From positions 1,178,001 through 1,242,000 of the forward strand of contig WBMW01005315.1 in NCBI GenBank assembly GCA_013396635.1: DNA of 64,000 nt, read 5' to 3'. A model generated the notes under the pieces. The model ran no database searches. It was given only the letters and a program-made list of their open reading frames with translations, and was not told the DNA's origin. The DNA is from Penelope pileata. Its lineage: Eukaryota; Chordata; Aves; Galliformes; Cracidae. The position numbers and the translations under genes are program-made. Of the stretch, positions 62,901 to 64,000 are shown piece after piece; position 1 is the first letter of the stretch; every line of letters starts with the position of its first letter.

Positions 62901-64000
62901 GTTCCTCACAATTGTTTGCATCTATTGCTTCCTGCATTTTTTCCTCTACTATTTTGGATTTGTTTTTTATTTCAGTATTCAAATAGAATTTCACATTTTG
63001 TCAAAATACTGCTCCACGTTTGATTTGGGTCATCCCAGTGTCATCACTGACAAAATGCAGCTGAAAAAAAGACTTTTTTTAAAAATTAGGTTCTTTAAAA
63101 CATCCTGCAAGATAGGAATGAAGTTTAAAAAAAAAATAATAAAAATCTGGGTCATAACTCCATTTTTTTTCTTACCTCAGGTCAGATTTGGTCTTCCCCC
63201 ATCACTTCTGCCATGTCCTGGTGCCAGATTCTTTTTGGGAGGCAATGTTTCTTGTCTTGACTGACAAGAGGTGCTGTCTCTGGTAGGATAAACTCTCTTC
63301 TTTATTTTCCTTCTTTTTGTCTTTGAACTCTTGCCTCTTAACTCCTTTTTTCTTTGTTGTTGTTCTTTCTTCCCTTTGCTGTGCTGTCCCTCTCTTCTAC
63401 TTTTCTCCCTAAAGAGGGGAATTTTTTAAAAAGACCTGGGGAAACTGTAGGCCCACGTTGGAGTCAAATGCAGCCAAAGTTCGATGCCTGCCCATGTGAG
63501 CCTCTTTGAGCCTCTCGTATTTCTTGTTAACGCAACTAACTCTTGCCTAAGGAAATAACTATTGCTAAAAATGTTTTTAGGCAGCAGGTTCTCTGATCTG
63601 TTGTAGGAATGAATTTGTTTCAGTTGTTCTCAGCTGAGACTACTTAGCTTCTGGAGCAAAAATTTTATTTACTTACCATGGATAACACTGCACTATTCTT
63701 AAATGGGTTGTTGAAGAGAGTCATTGTTTAAAAACTTGTCAAAAACAGTTAATTGTAAGTGTGGGTGATACATGAGGTCTGACTTCTATTAATTTACTGA
63801 TACTAACGCAGCCAGTGCTCTTGGGTGAAGGATACCACTGCTGGCCAACTCTGTTACACTGTATTTACCCTACAAAATTGAAAGGGTGAGGTGAAATCTT
63901 TATGTATAAACAGTCTGGAAATTCACATGAAATAATTGGACAGATGGGGCAAGGCTGTTTGAGAATATCAATATTAAAACTATAATTGCGATTTTAAAGC

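Larger units (their letters stand above)
55621..64000 (+). other. Long T-rich noncoding stretch, probably first intron
   Basis: The plus strand has many T tracts and clearly more T than A, as vertebrate introns do in the sense direction. Contains only short open frames. Two weak items inside are listed separately (61966-62235 and 62575-62900). No confident exon was found, so the window may end inside a long intron of the gene starting at the CpG island. Confidence 0.35.

Noticed and set aside
1..64000. CRISPR arrays, tRNA, rRNA, operon or phage-like features
   Set aside because: Nothing of the kind was seen, and the window is clearly vertebrate nuclear DNA.

Overview
The window looks like avian nuclear DNA, most likely from a galliform (chicken/turkey-like) bird. 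Three things point there: many CR1 retrotransposon fragments with the usual short 3' tail repeat, two short mariner elements of the Galluhop type, and an FNTA orthologue with short vertebrate-style exons. It comes from a draft assembly: there are N gaps at 33988-34043 and 55021-55539, single Ns at 29554, 33798, 36732 and 62316, and one exact duplication with a single N at the junction.

The only gene I can name with confidence is FNTA (+ strand, 33927-42636), the alpha subunit shared by protein farnesyltransferase and geranylgeranyltransferase I. Nine exons can be placed. Exons 2-9 join in one open frame to a stop. Exon 1 runs into an N gap. The gene has a CpG-rich promoter with CTCF-, E2F- and ETS-like sites, and a 3' UTR with poly(A) signals. 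Intron 4 carries a long antisense CR1 with an exact 407-bp duplication that is probably an assembly artefact.

Upstream of FNTA, on the minus strand at about 28.5-30.8 kb, a chain of small exons with good splice sites and matching phases ends in a stop codon and an AATAAA. This is the most interesting unexplained signal. It looks like a compact HEAT-repeat gene or young pseudogene, perhaps maestro/MROH-like, but I cannot prove the family. Downstream of FNTA at 43.2-45.4 kb are two weaker candidates: a minus-strand terminal exon converging on FNTA, and two plus-strand exons followed by AATAAA. Isolated first-exon-like signals lie at about 11.9-14.0 kb and 46.9 kb.

The first 28 kb is mostly AT-rich noncoding DNA with CR1, one mariner copy, and endogenous retroviral LTR-like pieces near 23.7 and 27 kb. 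From 45.4 to 54 kb there is mostly unannotatable sequence, a CTCF-like site, and a mariner copy broken by a later CR1. A second CpG island at 54.7-55.6 kb encloses the large gap and probably hides a first exon. The 8.4 kb after it is T-rich, like a long intron on the plus strand, but no exon in it could be identified. No rRNA, tRNA, CRISPR or prokaryotic feature was seen.
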